NCBI GenBank assembly: GCA_902812415.1
Contig: CADDZJ010000043.1
Span: forward strand, 1-32,020
Direction: 5' to 3'
Length of the DNA: 32,020 nt
Origin: Acidobacteriota bacterium
GTDB taxonomy: Bacteria; Acidobacteriota; Terriglobia; UBA7540
This document shows, piece after piece, positions 22,701 to 29,802 of this stretch. The notes beneath the pieces are model-generated. The model saw only the letters and a list, made by a program, of their open reading frames with translations. It did not search any database and had not been told where the DNA came from. Every line of letters starts with the position of its first letter. Position 1 is the first letter of the stretch. A program made the translations under genes and the position numbers.

Positions 22701-25643
22701 GCAAGAAAAGCCACCGGGGAAGTTGTTAAGCGCGGCTGGCTGGTAACTGCCCAAGCCTCCAGAGATCGTGTAAGTGATCGGCTGACATGGGCTGGTTCCA
22801 TTCGTGCCACAGTTGCTTCCGGACCCGTAAGGACGCCCGCTGACGGCTGCGACTGGGGGAGTAGCCGGTCCGGTCAATTCGAGCGGCGGCTCGATGGTTA
22901 AAGTTTTGTTCAGTATGTACTGGGTGTTTGATTGCTGGGCGCTCGGCGTCGTCGCATTGGCGGTATCGTTGAGCGTGAATGAGAACGGATATGCTCCGGG
23001 GCTCCCGGAAACCGTTCCGGAGACTGTTGCACAGGTGATCGCGGTAGATGAGTTGGAACATCCGATGCCAGCGGGAACGCTATTGCTGGAAGGAGCAGGT
23101 GTCGCAGGAGGCAAAGTATAAACGTAAGGCGGATTGCCGCCTGAAGCGTCATAAATCAGCGGCTTAAAGCCCTGCGAGCCATACGTCCGGCCCTGGACAC
23201 CCGGAGGCGGCGGGTCTACCGAACCTGAATCCGTTGCCAGAGCCAGCGGCTTATTCACCGTAATAGTTCGTGGGGCAAGGCTGAGGGAACTGCCGGGCGC
23301 TTCTGCTGATCCGCCGTCGCTGACCGTAAACTGAAATCCATAGGCCCCGGGCGCGGCTGTAACCGCCCCGACGCCGCTGGTGCATGTGACCTGAACAGGA
23401 GTCGGAGGTGGTGGTTGTTGCCCAGGCAAGGGGGCGGTGCAGGCAATCGGAGCGGGCACGCCGCCATTTGGGGTCTGGCCGCCCAATGCAACCGGCGCCC
23501 CCACAGAAGGCGGCAGGCTGAAGGTATAGGGCGGCGCTCCACCCGTTATCGTGTAAGTGAGCGGAGTAAATTGCGGAGCATCGCCGTAGCTGCGGCCTTG
23601 AACTGCGGACGGAGGCGGGTCCACAGCCGGATTCGCGGTGATCATGAGCGGAGCATTCACCACTAGCGTGCGTGTCTGGGTAAAGGTAGTTCCTGAGGAG
23701 GCGCCGTCGGGCGTGGTGGCGTTTGCTGTGTCATCAACGGTTACCGGAATGGGGCCATAAGGCGTTGAACTGGGGGTGGCTGTGACCCGGCTCGCCGAGC
23801 ATGAGAACGTGTTCAGGGCTGATCCTGTTCCCTGTGTGCAGGCGAATCCTTGCGGAAAGGCCGCGGCAGGCGTTGATGATGGCGCGGGCGTTGAGAAACT
23901 GTAGCCACCCAATCCGCCCGAAGCTATATAGAGAATCGGGGAGAAGAGTTGGACGCCATAGCCTCGGTTCTGGATCGCCAGAGGCAAGGGGTCTCCAAGA
24001 TTCACTCGAAGCCCCAGCGGCGCATCAATGCGAATGCTGTGGCTCGCGTGGCCATTGACGTCTGTGGAAGTCGAACCGCCGGGGGTGGCGGGGTTGCCGG
24101 GGTCGCTTACTGTGACGGTAAAGCTTGTCGAGCCTGGCGAGCCGCCGACAGGTTGTCCATTGCTGCTGCAAGTCAGGGTCGCGGATGGAGCCGGGGGCTG
24201 AGGGTTAGGCGTGGGCGTTGCGCACGTTACGCCTGCAGGGAGAGTTCCCACCACCGTAATGCTCAGGCCCGTCGTGGTGGAAAGGCCATCGGTTGCGGTA
24301 ACCAGTAATGAGCTTCTGGCCGGCGCTCCGTAGGTTCGATTCACCACCGCGTCGGGTGCCTGGCCGGGCTGGTTGGCGCCAGAATCAAAATTCAGGCTGA
24401 ACATAAGCGGCGGGTTGACGACCCAGGTGAAGGTTTTCGTAATGGTGTTTTGCGGCACAACAATCTGATTGGGCGACGCCGGGTCGGTGATCGGGGTATC
24501 CGTTGCGGTGAGGGTGACGGAGTAGGTTCCGCTGGCCGTCAAAGGCGCCGCGCTGGTGAGGAGGCATCGGCTCCGGTTGGCGGGGTCTACGAGGATGGAG
24601 ATCCCGGGGTTTGCGGGAGCCACGGCCAGCGAACAGCTTGTCAGAGGCCCGTTGCCGGTTTCGCCGCTCTGTCCGGAATTGCTCGGCGGAGCGACAGCCA
24701 GCAGGCTGGTTTGTGCAGGCTGGGAGAGTGGCGCGACTCCAAAAGTCCTTCCCACCACGCCGTCAGCCAGCGACTCTTGGGTGATCGCAAATTCATTGCG
24801 CACTGTCAGCGTGTTGGTAAAGGTCTCTGTGCCGGATGGAACCACTGGAAAGGGTTGATTGTTCGCGTAGAGGGGCGAATCCGTGATGCTCAGCGAAAAA
24901 GTGTAGATTCCGGGAGGCAGGCTCCCGGCCGGAGCCATCATTGTCACGAGCGTATTCACGCCGGTTGCATCCGGCGCGCAGGTGGCGGCCCCGCCCGCCG
25001 CTGTGAATGCTGCCGGCAAGCCGGAAATCGAGCAAGCGGTTATGGGGCCGTTCCCAGCCTGAGAGGAACCGACCAGGCTGATGCCGTGATTGTTCACGAG
25101 ATCGGTCGTCACCAAAAATGTGCGCGTATAACTGCGCCCCATGATGCCGTCCGGCATGGAATAGGCGCGCACTGTAAAAGGGTTTCGGATGGTTAGAGAG
25201 TACAATCGGCGGTCTGTGCGCTGAGGCGTGCTGGAGTCGCCGGCCTGGAGGGTGAACGTGAACTGGCCAGCCTGAATAATGGGATCGCCGTTCGTGGTGA
25301 GGATGCATTCCGAACCGCGGGGAGCGGGCGCGGCAAAGCCAGGCGGCAAAGAGCCTGAAATGATGATACAGCTTGTGATAACTCCGCTTCCCCCGGAAGT
25401 ATTGATGGTCGCCACGTAGGAAAGCCCTTCAACGCCATCTACCAGTTGCGGAGTCGTGATGGAAAGGAAGCCCGGCCCTCCCGGCTGCGTGGTGCTGGGC
25501 AGTTCGGTGGTGCCCATGCCGCAACTCATCATCCCAACCGTCGCCAACAGCAGGAGTGAAATCGTCGCCCATTGCCAAAACGTCGGTTTGCCGAGTAACC
25601 ATTGCCGCCTTATCGCCGGAGCAGGCGGCCCGGAGCCTTCCAT
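19704..25643 (-). CDS. Giant putative lipoprotein: about 13 Ig-like modules plus YVTN-type beta-propeller
   Basis: The 1979-residue product begins with a charged stretch and a hydrophobic helix (26-39, WATISLLLLATVG) ending in MMSC, a weak lipobox with Cys41 as the likely lipidated residue. Residues about 60-1610 consist of roughly 13 modules of 100-130 residues. Each opens with a G(V/I)xxRxYG-type motif (for example VSGRPYGSG twice, VNGRTYG, VKGRAYG) and carries a GG..P/SY.F...LP.GF-like core, resembling putative Ig (He_PIG-like) domains. Residues about 1620-1979 are a beta-propeller of YVTN/YncE type with recurring IAVTPDGxxxYVAL and NQFAVIDT blades. The role is unknown; surface adhesion or polymer binding is plausible. 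I start at ATG 25643 because GTGAGGGGGAGA just upstream supplies the ribosome-binding site; GTG 25655 would add 4 residues and use that site as codons. Several modules are almost identical at DNA level, so it is prone to recombination or assembly collapse. Confidence 0.88.
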   Translation of the reverse strand: MEGSGPPAPAIRRQWLLGKPTFWQWATISLLLLATVGMMSCGMGTTELPSTTQPGGPGFLSITTPQLVDGVEGLSYVATINTSGGSGVITSCIIISGSLPPGFAAPAPRGSECILTTNGDPIIQAGQFTFTLQAGDSSTPQRTDRRLYSLTIRNPFTVRAYSMPDGIMGRSYTRTFLVTTDLVNNHGISLVGSSQAGNGPITACSISGLPAAFTAAGGAATCAPDATGVNTLVTMMAPAGSLPPGIYTFSLSITDSPLYANNQPFPVVPSGTETFTNTLTVRNEFAITQESLADGVVGRTFGVAPLSQPAQTSLLAVAPPSNSGQSGETGNGPLTSCSLAVAPANPGISILVDPANRSRCLLTSAAPLTASGTYSVTLTATDTPITDPASPNQIVVPQNTITKTFTWVVNPPLMFSLNFDSGANQPGQAPDAVVNRTYGAPARSSLLVTATDGLSTTTGLSITVVGTLPAGVTCATPTPNPQPPAPSATLTCSSNGQPVGGSPGSTSFTVTVSDPGNPATPGGSTSTDVNGHASHSIRIDAPLGLRVNLGDPLPLAIQNRGYGVQLFSPILYIASGGLGGYSFSTPAPSSTPAAAFPQGFACTQGTGSALNTFSCSASRVTATPSSTPYGPIPVTVDDTANATTPDGASSGTTFTQTRTLVVNAPLMITANPAVDPPPSAVQGRSYGDAPQFTPLTYTITGGAPPYTFSLPPSVGAPVALGGQTPNGGVPAPIACTAPLPGQQPPPPTPVQVTCTSGVGAVTAAPGAYGFQFTVSDGGSAEAPGSSLSLAPRTITVNKPLALATDSGSVDPPPPGVQGRTYGSQGFKPLIYDASGGNPPYVYTLPPATPAPSSNSVPAGIGCSNSSTAITCATVSGTVSGSPGAYPFSFTLNDTANATTPSAQQSNTQYILNKTLTIEPPLELTGPATPPVAAVSGRPYGSGSNCGTNGTSPCQPITYTISGGLGSYQPAALNNFPGGFSCSFNSSGNLSGSYSCLSASVVSGSGSVPVSTNISITASDAANASTPSGSASSPTASLTINPTLSISGPGSLAPAVSGRPYGSGSNCGTNGTSPCQAISYTISGGLGGYSPTPMLNNFPGSFTCSFNSSGSLSGSYSCLNGTGVSGSGSASISITASDTANASTPAASASSGAATLTINPTLSISGPGSLAPAVNGRTYGTGNNCGASGTSSCQPVTFTIQNGTGSYSTAPTLTGFPSGFTCSFSAGSGLFGAYSCSDSSVSGSSPANVSITASDIANASTPAGSASSGTATLTINPALTISGPGSLAPAVKGRAYGSGGGCSGGACQTIQYTVNGGLGGYSATPSMSGFPVGFNCSLTSSSGLTGTYQCLSSAVNGSGSSSLMISASDTANTSTPSASSSSQPASLTVNPEISLTANPTSFPDGVINRAYGTAGGCTGGGGCTPLTITASGGLGPPYNFPTTSSFPAGFNCVTSGTPVDTYTCSASSVGTSGSFNPQVTVSDNPNASTPSNSQTFKGSLLIQAALTITTTRLANSLLDYPYQQTFAAAGGLTTSYTWVPPGSAQGACTGSLAPTGGLPTGILLAPATGVLSASSGPSAASAQDSDFTFQVCAMDAGNASAPAGGALTPNPPTNYVVNVFNPYAYVADVGQGLVHFINTGTPGGSPSTSGTALPISLSGLSSGPNGIAVTPDGHYLYVALATSNQFAVIDTITNQAITGSPFSFPSNTPCASPTAVVGIPYPNNEIYFACDGNSPTSPAVVVMRADNTTGIASISLPASSQPIGMAVTPDGKQVYVTLAGTNQFAVIDTSANAQISGSPFSFPKGAACTSPKGVAITPDGNRVYFACSGSDSVLALSTADNQTVVASISTGKNSQPMALAITPDSNGSRVYAALKGTDQFAVIDNTLSTPAETKASPFYLPNPQGASGTSSPSAVVIPPLDSTNPSFNGYRVFFTSNFSTGGEVDVINDNKGGTPTKDSVIAVGETTSNLTAIAAIPVPQ
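22423..22847 (-). repeat. Perfect 62-bp direct repeats within the Ig-like modules
   Basis: Positions 22423-22484 and 22786-22847 are identical over 62 bp, offset by 363 bp (121 codons). They encode the module opening VSGRPYGSG...NGTSPC. Flanking sequence is similar but not identical: neighbouring modules also share a CAGAGTCGGATTAATGGTCA stretch near 22160 and 22514. This points to recent duplication or gene conversion between adjacent modules. Confidence 0.9.
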
Positions 25644-25696
25644 TCTCCCCCTCACAAAGATATTTATCGGAGATTAACGCCGAAAAGAGTATTAAT

Positions 25697-25725
25697 TTGT
25701 CAGGGAACAAATTTATGTATATTAT
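25697..25725 (+). promoter_or_regulatory. Predicted sigma70-type promoter for the TonB-receptor-like gene
   Basis: TTGTCA (25697-25702) and TATTAT (25720-25725) each match the consensus at 5 of 6 positions and are separated by exactly 17 nt. The element lies about 55 nt upstream of the receptor-like gene in a strikingly AT-rich gap. It is interleaved with an opposing promoter. Confidence 0.55.
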
Positions 25726-25738
25726 TCAAATCTGTCAA
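25710..25738 (-). promoter_or_regulatory. Predicted divergent promoter for the giant lipoprotein gene
   Basis: On the minus strand a perfect TTGACA (complement of 25733-25738) is followed after 17 nt by TAAATT (complement of 25710-25715, 4 of 6). Its -10 falls inside the spacer of the plus-strand promoter, so the two polymerase sites overlap. It lies about 65 nt upstream of the lipoprotein start. Confidence 0.5.
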
Positions 25739-25780
25739 TATTAACTATCGGAATCTGAGTCTGATCCGAAAAGAGGGGGA

Positions 25781-28700
25781 ATGCTGGGGCGCTTATGTTG
25801 GCTGGTTTCTGCTGGGTTGCTGTGCACATGGGCGATGGTGATAAGCCATTCGCTGAAGGCCCAAACCATCAGCGGCACTCTGATCGGAACCGTCACAGAT
25901 CAGCAAGGCGGAATTTTATCCGGCGTCGGCATCACGGCAACGAACACCCGTACCGGTCTCACCTACGAAGGCGTCACCGACTCCCAGCGCGGCTTTTACA
26001 TGGTTCCCGAAGTGCCGCCCGGCTTCTACCGGGTGCGCGCTGAATTCAGCGGCTTTCAGACTGAAGAACACTTTCCCGTCCGGATCGACGTCAATCGCGT
26101 CACGCGCGAAGACTTTGTCCTGAAAGTTCCTCCCACCAAAACCGTTGTGGTGGTGCATTCCAATGCGCCGCTGACGGAAACCAACTCTCCAAGCCTCACC
26201 ACCTATTTTGACGCCCGGCAAATTGAGGCTCTGCCGCTTCTGACGCGCGACGTGGATGATCTTGCGCTGCTGGCTCCCGGTGCCGCCAGCGTCACCACTT
26301 TCAGCTTTGCGAGCACGCTGGTGCCTTTTTCAGCGAACGGCTCGCGGGGGCGCGACAACAATTTCATCATCGACAGCGTCAATAACAATGAGCCGCTCTT
26401 TGGGGGGGCCGCGACGCAATTCACGAACCCGGACATCTTCTCCGAATACGAAATCCTTACCGGCCAGCCTAAGGCTGAGTTTGGCCGCAACACCGGCGCG
26501 ACGGTGAACGTGATCACCAAGAGCGGCTCAAGCCAGATTCACGGCTCGGCATTCTGGTTTGGACAGGACAACATTTTCAACGCCCTGACGCAGGTGGAAA
26601 AATCCGCCCTGCTCGCCTCGCCTCCGCCCTATTACGAGAATAAGATTGGCGGCACGCTGGGCGGACCTTTCCGAAAGCGCAAGGCTTTTTATTTCGTTTC
26701 CTATCAGTGGGACCGCGCCTACGCCAATCTCTCCAACGTTTTTCCCGTGGTCAGCACGCTGCCCACGCCTGCGGGTCTTGCCACATTGCAGGCTATTTCG
26801 CCCAAAACGCCGGCGCTCAACGCGCTATTAACAGACCCTTCGGTGACGACCATTCCCCTCCAGAATGGACATTGCTTTGCTTCCGCTCCTCCCCCGCCTC
26901 CAAATCCCTTGCCGAATCAGCCGCCTTCACCCAGTACGATGAATCCCTGCTTTAAGACGGGATCCAGCGCAGTTCCTGATCCGTTTGGCATCAATTACGG
27001 CGCCTATCTTGCCCCAAACGGAAATGCCTTTAACGTGCAGGACCATCAAGCTTCCCTACGGATCGATGATGAGCTGAATTACTCGAACCAACTCTACGGC
27101 CGATACCTCGTCGATGATCTGCGCACCCCCCAATCGGTGCTTGACCCGGCAGGGGAAGTCGCCTTCAGCGATCTCGGCCTGATGCCGGACGCGCAAACGC
27201 TCCTGCGGCAAAGGACCCAGAGCTTTCTGCTGGACGAGCGCTATAGCCGCCCCAATGCGCTCAACGAATTGCGCTTCACCTTCAGCCGCATCGCCCAGGC
27301 GCAGGGAGCGTTTGGCTTACCGGAAGCTGAACGCGATGCGCGGGCGGCGGCCACCGTCGCCGACAATTTCGGTGGATTTGGAGCTTACTCCGGGAATTTC
27401 CCATCCGCAGGCGTGCAATTCACCCTGGGGCAGGATACGAGTCCAACCGTTGCCCATAGCAACGTTTTTCAGGCTCAGGACAATTATTCCTACCTACGCG
27501 GGCGTCATAGCTTGAAGTGGGGCGCGGACTTCGTTCGCACCGAGGCCAACATTCTCAATGTGCCTTCTGATCTGGGTCATTACTTTTTCGGAAGCGCGGG
27601 ATTTCTGGGCGGGCTGAAGTCTTTCATTCAAGAGCCAACCTCAGGCCCCACCAACGCGCTCGGCGTCTTTCAGGCTTTTCCGGATGTGCGAACAAACTCT
27701 TCCGGGGAGATTGTCGGCCAGGGTCCCGACGAATTGCCGTTGCGGGAGTTTGACAGCGCGTACTTTGTGCAGGATGATTTTCGCTTTCGCCCAAGCTTCA
27801 CGCTGAGTGCAGGCGCGCGATACGAGCGTTTCGGCCAGCCCATCAACGGCATTCATCAGCTGAACGCCGCTGCCCCCATCGTGAAGCCCGATAACCTGGA
27901 TTTCAGCCCCCATCTGGGTTTTGCCTGGGCGCCCGGATTCGGAAGAAAGACCGTCATTCGCGGCGGGGCCACGTTGCTTTACAACGCCATGCCGCTGAAT
28001 ATTCCATTACTCATCTGGCAGAGCGGGCCGATTTCGCCCCTGATTTCCACCATCACCGCCGCGGGCGCGCAGCTTGACGGCATCAAGACGGCCGTGCCCA
28101 CAAGCGGCGTGTATCCTGATCCTCCCCTGGCGCTCAGCGATCTGAACGTGAAGATTCGCGGATGCAGCGCCTTCCTGGACCGCATCACCCCAGGATCAAT
28201 TCCCTTGCTCGACTGCGCTTCCCAGAATACGGTGGCGAGCAACCTGTTAGCGCCGCGCATTCAGAGCTATTCGCTTGGAATTCAGCGTGAATTAGGATCG
28301 AATGCCATGCTCGAGATCGACTACGTTGGGAACCGGGGAATGAAGCTCTATCAGCGCGTGGATGAGAACCCGTTCTCAGGCTGGAATCAGAACTGCCTGG
28401 CAACATCAGGCTTGAACTTCAATTGCCTGGGGCATCGTCTGAACGACGCTCGGGGCGACATCACGGCGGTCACGAACGGCGGGGTTTCTACATTCAACGC
28501 CCTCGAAGCACGCCTCACCTCAAGAACCCTTCATTCTCCCTTGGGCGCGATGAATCTGACGGCTTCCTACACGTGGAGCCACATGATCGATGACGCCAGC
28601 GAGATTTTTGGCCCTGGAATCCGCTTCATCGAAGGAGACTTCGTGGGTTCGCTCCTGTCGCCTGAAACTCAGACGACGGTCGAGGCGATTACGCCGTTCC

Positions 28701-29497
28701 CTCAGAGTTCAAACGATCTGAAAGCTGAGATGGGCAATTCGTCCTTTGACCGGCGGCATCGGCTGTCGGTGGGTGAGGATTGGGCGTTTCCGTCGCCGAA
28801 AAACCGGGCGGCGGCCTTTTGGATAGGCGGCTGGCATCTGAGCGGTGTGGCCACTTATCAAAGCGGGCAGCCCTTTTCGGTGCTCAACGGCGTTCCACTC
28901 GGCCCGTGCGGAGATGCAAATGGCGACGGAATCCTCACCAACGACCGGCCTGATATCGGCAACCCTCACGCTCCCATCTCGAGCGTCGCTCTGATCGATG
29001 ACACGGCGTGTCTTTCCACCGACCCTGCCCGACAGACTCAGTATCCCGGCCACCCCTCTTCCACGGGATACATTGATCTTTCGGGGAATCCGATTAACCC
29101 CCAGGATGCGCGCTTCGTTCAGGTTCCGCTGGGAACGCCGGGCGGCAACGCTGGCCGCAATATTCTTTTCGGGCCTCGCATCGTTGATTTTGATTTTGCA
29201 GTTTTAAAGGATTTTCACTGGGGAGAAAGCCGCACCATCGAATTGCGATGGGAAGTCTACGATGTGTTTAACCGGTCCAACCCGGGCTTCCTGCTGGGTA
29301 ACGTCTTCGCCTCGGAAGCTCAGCCGACTCCCGGTTTTGCCTTTTCGCCCCGAGCCACTGCCGCCGGTATCACAGGGGTGATTCCCGAAAATGCCATCGA
29401 TGCGCTGAACGCTCAGAACCGCCATGATTTTCTTACCCGGAATTATATGAATACCGGCAATCGAACGATGCAATTCGGCATTCACATCATTTTTTGA
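25781..29497 (+). CDS. Oar-like TonB-dependent receptor-type outer-membrane protein
   Basis: The 1238-residue protein has a signal peptide (1-27, cleavage near SLKA-Q). A carboxypeptidase-regulatory/CnaB-like domain follows (about 29-115: GTLIGTVTDQQGGILSGVGITATN and VPEVPPGFYRVRAEFSGFQT). Next is a plug-like region (about 125-260, with FIIDSVNNNEPL and GQPKAEFGRNTGATVNVITKSGS), then a long beta-barrel ending in an aromatic residue (MQFGIHIIF), the usual outer-membrane insertion signal. Such Oar/SusC-distant receptors are very numerous in Acidobacteriota and are thought to import large ligands or act in surface adhesion; the substrate here is unknown. A Ca-loop-like DANGDGILTNDRPD occurs near residue 1046. 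No SusD partner or TonB gene is adjacent. ATG 25781 has AGAGGGGGA almost touching it, a tight spacing. It is divergent from the giant lipoprotein and may be co-regulated with it. Confidence 0.88.
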   Translation: MLGRLCWLVSAGLLCTWAMVISHSLKAQTISGTLIGTVTDQQGGILSGVGITATNTRTGLTYEGVTDSQRGFYMVPEVPPGFYRVRAEFSGFQTEEHFPVRIDVNRVTREDFVLKVPPTKTVVVVHSNAPLTETNSPSLTTYFDARQIEALPLLTRDVDDLALLAPGAASVTTFSFASTLVPFSANGSRGRDNNFIIDSVNNNEPLFGGAATQFTNPDIFSEYEILTGQPKAEFGRNTGATVNVITKSGSSQIHGSAFWFGQDNIFNALTQVEKSALLASPPPYYENKIGGTLGGPFRKRKAFYFVSYQWDRAYANLSNVFPVVSTLPTPAGLATLQAISPKTPALNALLTDPSVTTIPLQNGHCFASAPPPPPNPLPNQPPSPSTMNPCFKTGSSAVPDPFGINYGAYLAPNGNAFNVQDHQASLRIDDELNYSNQLYGRYLVDDLRTPQSVLDPAGEVAFSDLGLMPDAQTLLRQRTQSFLLDERYSRPNALNELRFTFSRIAQAQGAFGLPEAERDARAAATVADNFGGFGAYSGNFPSAGVQFTLGQDTSPTVAHSNVFQAQDNYSYLRGRHSLKWGADFVRTEANILNVPSDLGHYFFGSAGFLGGLKSFIQEPTSGPTNALGVFQAFPDVRTNSSGEIVGQGPDELPLREFDSAYFVQDDFRFRPSFTLSAGARYERFGQPINGIHQLNAAAPIVKPDNLDFSPHLGFAWAPGFGRKTVIRGGATLLYNAMPLNIPLLIWQSGPISPLISTITAAGAQLDGIKTAVPTSGVYPDPPLALSDLNVKIRGCSAFLDRITPGSIPLLDCASQNTVASNLLAPRIQSYSLGIQRELGSNAMLEIDYVGNRGMKLYQRVDENPFSGWNQNCLATSGLNFNCLGHRLNDARGDITAVTNGGVSTFNALEARLTSRTLHSPLGAMNLTASYTWSHMIDDASEIFGPGIRFIEGDFVGSLLSPETQTTVEAITPFPQSSNDLKAEMGNSSFDRRHRLSVGEDWAFPSPKNRAAAFWIGGWHLSGVATYQSGQPFSVLNGVPLGPCGDANGDGILTNDRPDIGNPHAPISSVALIDDTACLSTDPARQTQYPGHPSSTGYIDLSGNPINPQDARFVQVPLGTPGGNAGRNILFGPRIVDFDFAVLKDFHWGESRTIELRWEVYDVFNRSNPGFLLGNVFASEAQPTPGFAFSPRATAAGITGVIPENAIDALNAQNRHDFLTRNYMNTGNRTMQFGIHIIF

Positions 29498-29587
29498 CAC
29501 ATTTTGAAACCGCAATAGACAGCGACCCAGGCCTCGCCAACGGCTGCATATTGCAACACAACGCGGCAGGGCTGCAATCCCATGTGG

Positions 29588-29627
29588 CACAGCCGTCTCG
29601 GCCGTGGACACGGGCGAGACGCCCGTG
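29588..29627. repeat. Twin REP-like hairpins
   Basis: Two adjacent palindromes lie in the 305-bp spacer 29498-29802. CACAGCCG-TCT-CGGCCGTG spans 29588-29606 (one mismatch) and CACGGGCG-AGA-CGCCCGTG spans 29609-29627 (perfect). Their 3-nt loops are complementary to each other. This is a common look for dispersed extragenic repeats. Apart from the promoter-like site at 29738, I see nothing else in the spacer. Confidence 0.65.
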
Positions 29628-29737
29628 CCCACGCAAGTAAAATTTGCGCAAACCGCAAACATTTTGACCCAGAGTAGTGCAGCATTTTTCACGCAACGGC
29701 CCCGAGGGAAACACCGCCGGGAGCGATGAAGATTGGG

Positions 29738-29746
29738 TGATATACT
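29738..29746 (+). promoter_or_regulatory. Candidate extended -10 promoter for the TPR gene
   Basis: TGATATACT combines a TG extension with TATACT (5 of 6 to consensus), about 57 nt before the TPR gene. No matching -35 box is present at the right distance, which is tolerated for extended -10 promoters. Confidence 0.35.
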
Positions 29747-29802
29747 TTTCAGTGCGAGCGTAAAAACCCGCGAGCTGATCTCATAAGGTTTGTCATTGGA
29801 AC

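Noticed and set aside
21500-22900. Regularly spaced repeats that might suggest a CRISPR array
   Set aside because: The period is about 350-363 bp, in frame with a protein module, with similar rather than unique spacers and no cas genes.
24450-25196. Plus-strand open frames inside the giant minus-strand gene
   Set aside because: The minus strand shows periodic Ig-like modules with consistent codon structure; the plus frames are shadows of those repeats.
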